Part shown: piece by piece, positions 61,101 through 64,000 of the stretch | Layout of the letters: each line of letters begins with the position of its first letter | Position numbering within the stretch: position 1 is the first letter of the stretch | Source of the DNA: Nakaseomyces glabratus | Taxonomy: Eukaryota > Ascomycota > Saccharomycetes > Saccharomycetales > Saccharomycetaceae | Assembly: GCF_010111755.1 (NCBI RefSeq) | Contig: NC_088961.1 | Coordinates: forward strand, 558,001-622,000 | Length of the DNA: 64,000 nucleotides | Reading direction: 5' to 3' | Made by a program: the position numbers and the translations under genes | Notes under the pieces: model-generated | What the model was told of the DNA's origin: nothing | The model's input: the letters and a program-made list of their open reading frames with translations, nothing else | Database searches by the model: none

Positions 61101-64000
61101 GAACATGATGAGGAAATGACTAACTCCTCTGAAGGCGAAAGTTCCTCATATGATAGTGATGATATCAGTATTATTGATGAGAATGGATATGAATATGATT
61201 CAGACATTGACCTTGAATTGGAAGATTATGAAGTTGAGGATTCTGATTGGGAATCAGGGCTTTCCGATTTTTCCTCTTCAAGTAATGGAGATGAAGACAA
61301 TCATGAGGATTCTGAGCACGACTCTGGAAGAAGGCGTTGGCATGTTACACATGGTGTTGATCTAATTGAGGATAGTATAAGTGACTCTGAAAGGGGTGTT
61401 TTTCAGGGTATCGAACATGTGTTTCATACAGAAAATCAGCCTTTATTTAGGGTTCAAAATGATAGTGTCGCTCGTCATCATGATAGAAGTTTTAGGAGGA
61501 ACCATGGAATATCTTTTGGTTCTCCTGCATTAACTCTGTTCAATAGTTCTCGTAGATCTCAAAATAATCTGATCAACCCACTAGGACCAACAGGTCTAGA
61601 ACAAGTTGAAAATGATATCACTGATCAACTGGCAACGATCGGTTCAGGTACACGTCCAAGAACTGAAAGATCTAACTTTGATGAAGTATTGTTTTCTGGT
61701 GAACTGTTTGATGAGAGACCTCTGGATGGTATCATACTTAAATCTTCTGTAGCAAGATGGAAGGACATTTATGATATGTTTTATGACTCCAAGGGGTATG
61801 CCAATTGTGTTGTTACAAAGATATTAAACAAAATATATAAGCCTAGCTTAGACCTTTTCAGGGAGGAAGAAAAGAAATACAATGAGAAACTTGAAGAAAA
61901 GATAAGAAAGGTCAAAGAAAAACAAAGGAGAAACAGTCACTTGAGTCATCGGTCCTCGTTCTCAGTTTCTGATGATAGCACCATCGATCATGAGCCACTG
62001 GGTGATACACAAGGACCAATAAACTCGGAAGATACTGGAGAAACTCAACAACATAGAGATCCAGTCTATGTAAATATCGAAGGGCGTGATGTTGATATTA
62101 GTGGAACTGATATTGATCCCGAATTCTTAAGGGCCCTACCAGAAGATATGAGAGCTGAGGTTTTTGCTGAGCATGTCCGCGAAAGAAGAGCCGAAGCTTT
62201 TCAAAATAACATACACTTACGTGAAATTGACTCAGACTTTTTGGACATCATACCAGATGAGATTAGAAACGAAATTTTAGATGAGGAAGCTGGTGAAGAG
62301 CATGTTTCCGAGATTATTCACAATGCTAGAAATTCTGGGGATGACAGAATAAACCTTGACGAAATTGAATCTAATACAGATGAAGATCACAGCGATCATG
62401 AACCTGTCCCTGAAGCTGCAACTGAAGATAAAAAGAAAAATGGAAGAATTTACTTTTCACCACTTGTAGATCGGGCAGGAATTGCCGCATTGATGAAGGC
62501 GATATTCATATCTCAGCCGTACATACAAAGGGAGGTTTACCATGAATTATTTTACCGTTTATGTTCGAGTAAACAAAATAGAGGTGATATTGTAAACATC
62601 CTCCTGTTTATTCTAAGTGAAGCGATAAATGACCAAGCATCTTTGGAGAAAGTTTACAATTCAATCTCATCAAGAGCTCTAGGGAAATCGGGTGGGGCCA
62701 CTGCTACGAAACAACTTCCTCCTGATTGTACTCCTCTTACTGTAGCTAATCAGACAATTGAAATACTACAGAATCTAATAGATGCCGATGGTAGATTGAA
62801 GTACTTTTTTATAACCGAGCATGACAATTTGGTAGTTAATAAAATCGGTACAAAGCACAAGAAAGAATCAAGTACTAAGGCGTTCCAATTTCCTATTCAA
62901 TACTTAATAACTTTGCTGAGTAAGAAGATTATAACAGATGAGACAGTTCTTATGGATCTTCTAACGAGAATACTACAAGTATGCTCCAAACCTATTGCAA
63001 CTCTTGCGAAAAAAGATAAGAGTAATCAGAAAGAAAGTAAGAAACTTCAGATACCTAATTTCAAAAAAGAAGAATTGAGGCAATTGGTTTCAATCATAAA
63101 ATTAGATAGTTGTAATACTAGGGTATTCCAGCAGACAATAACAATTTTACAAAACCTGTCAACCATTGCTGATAATAAGGATATTTTTATAAAAGATTTG
63201 GTTGAAAATGCCAGAAACATAGTTGCAGATCTCTCAGAAGAGTTGAGATCATTGTGCAAAGAAGGAACTGTAGTTGAGAGTGGAGCTGAGATAAACTCTG
63301 ATTTGGTTCAAAAATTTACAGTACCTAGTTCCAATCAAGCGAAACTGTTGAAAGTGTTAACTGTAGTTGATTTTCTGTATTCAGATAATATCTCCGAAGA
63401 GATGATAGATACTAATAAGTTGTCGGAGATCTATAAAAGCATGGCCTTGGGTGAAATCTGGGTGGAACTAAGTAAATGTTTGTTTGAATTTGAGAAAAGG
63501 AAGCATTTGAGTACATCTGCAACAGTATTACTCCCATTGATTGAATCTCTAATGATCATCTGTAGACATTGTAGGCCTAGTATTGCTCCCATCCTAAAAT
63601 ATGAGGAAGAAAAGAATCTCGATTTCAAGAGAATGGATACAGGTGAGCTATTTTTGCACTTCACTGATTTGCATAAGAGATTGCTGAATCAAATGGTTAG
63701 GTCGAATCCTAAACTAATGAGTGGACCTTTTGCGTCATTAGTGAAAAATCCAAAAATATTGGACTTTGATAATAAAAGATACTATTTTATTGCCAAGATC
63801 AAATCAGATAAAACTGAAGCCCCTAAACTTCCTATCCCAGTAAGAAGAGATCAAGTTTTCTTAGACTCATACAGAGCACTATTCTTCAAATCTAATGAAG
63901 AGATCAAAAATAGCCGACTTGAAATTACATTTAAGGGTGAGAGTGGGGTTGATGCTGGTGGTGTTACAAGAGAATGGTATCAAGTATTATCTAGGCAAAT
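55161..64000 (+). CDS. TOM1: HECT ubiquitin ligase Tom1 (HUWE1 family), cut by the right edge
   Basis: The frame is open from the ATG at 55161 to the window end: 2946 residues of a protein that is about 3270 in S. cerevisiae. The N-terminal 1800 residues are helical armadillo-like repeats. A very acidic stretch covers about 1875-2055, with long Asp/Glu/Ser runs. Near 2319 and 2357 are two related motifs, DPEFLRALPEDMRAEV and DSDFLDIIPDEIRNEI, typical of the HUWE1/Tom1 ubiquitin-binding region. The HECT domain begins near 2894 (GVDAGGVTREWY); its catalytic Cys lies beyond the window. Tom1 ubiquitinates excess ribosomal proteins, histones, Cdc6 and Dia2. The acidic tract is a candidate dock for these basic substrates. 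Confidence 0.96.
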   Translation, partial: MVKLTRFEKLQKEKNAEYFKPFLDDLEQSSQDEFVKKLRDFDFNDRPRNDLFVWIPVLNRIDDILSKFVEKYHYSYTKAPEPLKLMNDEDLNVTVELTEFSTKLLCNTENRYIYSSMDVMSNLLNCPNFEVKLGAIRVLATMGERYVIARERIDATKNVLGTHPLKNKALKLALAIPSSAMDENGEHFALTDLYFEKKKYPSKWSKLRYTYYASPKTNSASSNVKSVDCSDSNSHSSAQQGVSMLKFSMNSEELSKLTIQEILDKGMKVIPAEEWFDFSLKAIAAKAFSDDSEDNLHLRETIIRTKMNAIALVNTVYLPPQVSSKFFEVDPYAFNSLTDFISLSEVKISKNLRLDALFALECISLKHVWCSDIMRNLGGNMSHGLLFQILRYLSKILREKSSEVDEIYNVRFFYLISNLADVKVLHEALLAAGLIPALLDIVSIKNLDYRRTLASATHLLEVFINDSDSTNEFINNDGFTTLIKSIDEEINYAIENKGQFNPPEFIKVYYAISFRQLSYIRSHLKLVIKLLKTDSGDRIRNLIDSPILGSLKKIMTNRELFGYTLITYTLDIIQRVINSEPTIYPILNEAGLIPYIIENFESLMGPYSELLTLLPDVISAICLNTEGLQKVKDNGLIKSLFKTVTNLDYAIVLSWKEESVDFGTSMDELARHYPDLQDEICNAFSDMVKTLPDIVKFNQPFLYQSNTGEDIIYRSKTDKVVRDEEGSQELAFWDIQKDSPIVDCFSNVFYGMTLENSALHDLPEKLDFKTLFNAIVLNNVPFDFSMSQTMLNYTDVLQLFDEHFKDYAFPGILEIMDDQLKDLEEFINVTEQSTSILQDVGSIDLNQRVDSIISKLSKLLATQYIVTNVYLNITTLTPNKFKEILTFFKKFGIGLIHRLRLLFQRCALEESFIRKNLPDEVAKETMPDTIGGNTPPIQIHVSKPQKEETKDNGTSAKFKNTYQIRSILNKLQSTSSILFRCFLRLKSTDANVESRQMELQIYDTVVENVLHLLTAVPLQGNLQYALVVLNFNTYIFTFPKTSITANEVLQTVPSYLFLQKGGYDIYERLVVELFGEMSKFSNVASVEEIDYVKDTQEVLILSCIINALTFFNKPTNMDTMELVPSIKYYYDGFEDNINLTKALMGPVKISAATMIKQIDNKFNLFNPVSRTVPYAVFKQLLTLLKNLFSPGQETASGLFVLDCKYFPTSENIREAIREKDLQNGNLKAIKAKLDDKTLTLSDVVKLIPDFGFYNSVPKLVTKHTSVSLIGIKNDSFYKELPDKVFNILPYYPKLVNAFARTLLQILADWKISGETFAATVLEKVEKTNIKDEATLSSFIHLFGIFLNEKIVYSKSEASVMHFLTYMRENLKPQYVNASWFSKALYAYEIVLAKSEIPQMEKLDEDVKARYKLWSPLVAHRIPDETKKAIFDILIRVNDISSFYSALATSRILIFYARDEEYAKEITHSGILSRLLKVIGMFQKSEKINFLESSFLLLIRRCFETTSIISTLIRNEIHKSFTTRPIGNYKERERELSGLLEEKPHVVMRSPSVFVDILCENARFSEFDKSDYITNYIMRRNFDLDKKTTSITQNTNENEIIPSRRTNIVHLLLSQLMAASEKDWISEPANHPPVDIPSKPSKVDPSKNPVCAYMICLLKMLLELIGSYKQSKFEFLTYNRRNVYSEKPKPRVTALNFFLYKLIDRPAGTEKNVYAQRRREVISTLARSVIVAFISDTQIQITPKQDLTKQDPDMVFIRKFTIESVIKVIKNSTSSPKILENNVSRLESWFKIIGSMVYVQAPYLRSILDTNKIEADQYQICKLMIELGVPTAITDCMANLDLNYPFSRTLFNEAVDALNAINFTRNNFSDLFKVESHDDEDDVDEDSEKEENKDMFRNSALGMYDVEDIEEDDDDEEEEGSLIGEEDGIAFVDSEDGGFEVVFSDESDENNEHPSSEYGESDSENDGEIQVEIAEESISGDEHDEEMTNSSEGESSSYDSDDISIIDENGYEYDSDIDLELEDYEVEDSDWESGLSDFSSSSNGDEDNHEDSEHDSGRRRWHVTHGVDLIEDSISDSERGVFQGIEHVFHTENQPLFRVQNDSVARHHDRSFRRNHGISFGSPALTLFNSSRRSQNNLINPLGPTGLEQVENDITDQLATIGSGTRPRTERSNFDEVLFSGELFDERPLDGIILKSSVARWKDIYDMFYDSKGYANCVVTKILNKIYKPSLDLFREEEKKYNEKLEEKIRKVKEKQRRNSHLSHRSSFSVSDDSTIDHEPLGDTQGPINSEDTGETQQHRDPVYVNIEGRDVDISGTDIDPEFLRALPEDMRAEVFAEHVRERRAEAFQNNIHLREIDSDFLDIIPDEIRNEILDEEAGEEHVSEIIHNARNSGDDRINLDEIESNTDEDHSDHEPVPEAATEDKKKNGRIYFSPLVDRAGIAALMKAIFISQPYIQREVYHELFYRLCSSKQNRGDIVNILLFILSEAINDQASLEKVYNSISSRALGKSGGATATKQLPPDCTPLTVANQTIEILQNLIDADGRLKYFFITEHDNLVVNKIGTKHKKESSTKAFQFPIQYLITLLSKKIITDETVLMDLLTRILQVCSKPIATLAKKDKSNQKESKKLQIPNFKKEELRQLVSIIKLDSCNTRVFQQTITILQNLSTIADNKDIFIKDLVENARNIVADLSEELRSLCKEGTVVESGAEINSDLVQKFTVPSSNQAKLLKVLTVVDFLYSDNISEEMIDTNKLSEIYKSMALGEIWVELSKCLFEFEKRKHLSTSATVLLPLIESLMIICRHCRPSIAPILKYEEEKNLDFKRMDTGELFLHFTDLHKRLLNQMVRSNPKLMSGPFASLVKNPKILDFDNKRYYFIAKIKSDKTEAPKLPIPVRRDQVFLDSYRALFFKSNEEIKNSRLEITFKGESGVDAGGVTREWYQVLSRQ

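Overview
The window looks like a yeast nuclear chromosome from a post-whole-genome-duplication relative of Saccharomyces cerevisiae. The evidence is compact, mostly intronless genes, intron-containing tRNA-Ser(GCU) and tRNA-Pro(UGG), a ribosomal protein gene split after its ATG, and proteins that match S. cerevisiae over nearly full length. The gene set and order fit Nakaseomyces (Candida) glabratus, probably chromosome K. That is my inference from gene content and remembered order, and I could not run a search.

Layout. Positions 1-16000 hold the end of a YqjM-type old-yellow-enzyme gene and then the S. cerevisiae chrIV block GIN4, SMT3, GNP1, SDH7, EMI1, GRX2, YDR514C. A repeat-rich junction at 16.0-16.9 kb leads into the S. 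cerevisiae chrXII block HAP1, HSP60, LCB5, YPT6, TMA7, RED1, RPS28, NEJ1. AIM14 and two tRNA genes stand where YLR257W and GSY2 sit in S. cerevisiae. An unassigned F-box-like gene at 38.4-40.1 kb marks the second junction. The last block is chrIV-like again: ECM11, RPS17, ADA2, UTP6, PPN1, a TSA1-type peroxiredoxin, GUK1 and TOM1, which runs off the right edge. RPS18A, YHP1 and NHX1 are absent from it, as expected from loss of duplicates after genome duplication.

Functions. Most genes are housekeeping: ribosome (RPS17, RPS28, UTP6, TMA7), folding (HSP60), redox (GRX2, TSA1, AIM14), heme sensing (HAP1), traffic (YPT6), lipid signalling (LCB5), polyphosphate (PPN1), GMP kinase (GUK1), chromatin (ADA2) and ubiquitin/SUMO (TOM1, SMT3). 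A meiotic theme also runs through it. RED1 and ECM11 are synaptonemal/axis genes, and SUMO, which modifies Ecm11, is encoded 36 kb away. RED1 and the unassigned F-box-like gene carry identical Ume6-type URS1 decamers upstream, and ECM11 carries a one-mismatch version.

I saw no transposon, CRISPR array, integrated virus or centromere. The most notable non-coding signals are the URS1 set, a 13-bp perfect hairpin about 550 nt after the RPS28 stop that fits the known Rps28 autoregulatory 3' UTR, long G or C homopolymers confined to intergenic DNA, and short-unit minisatellites at the synteny junctions.
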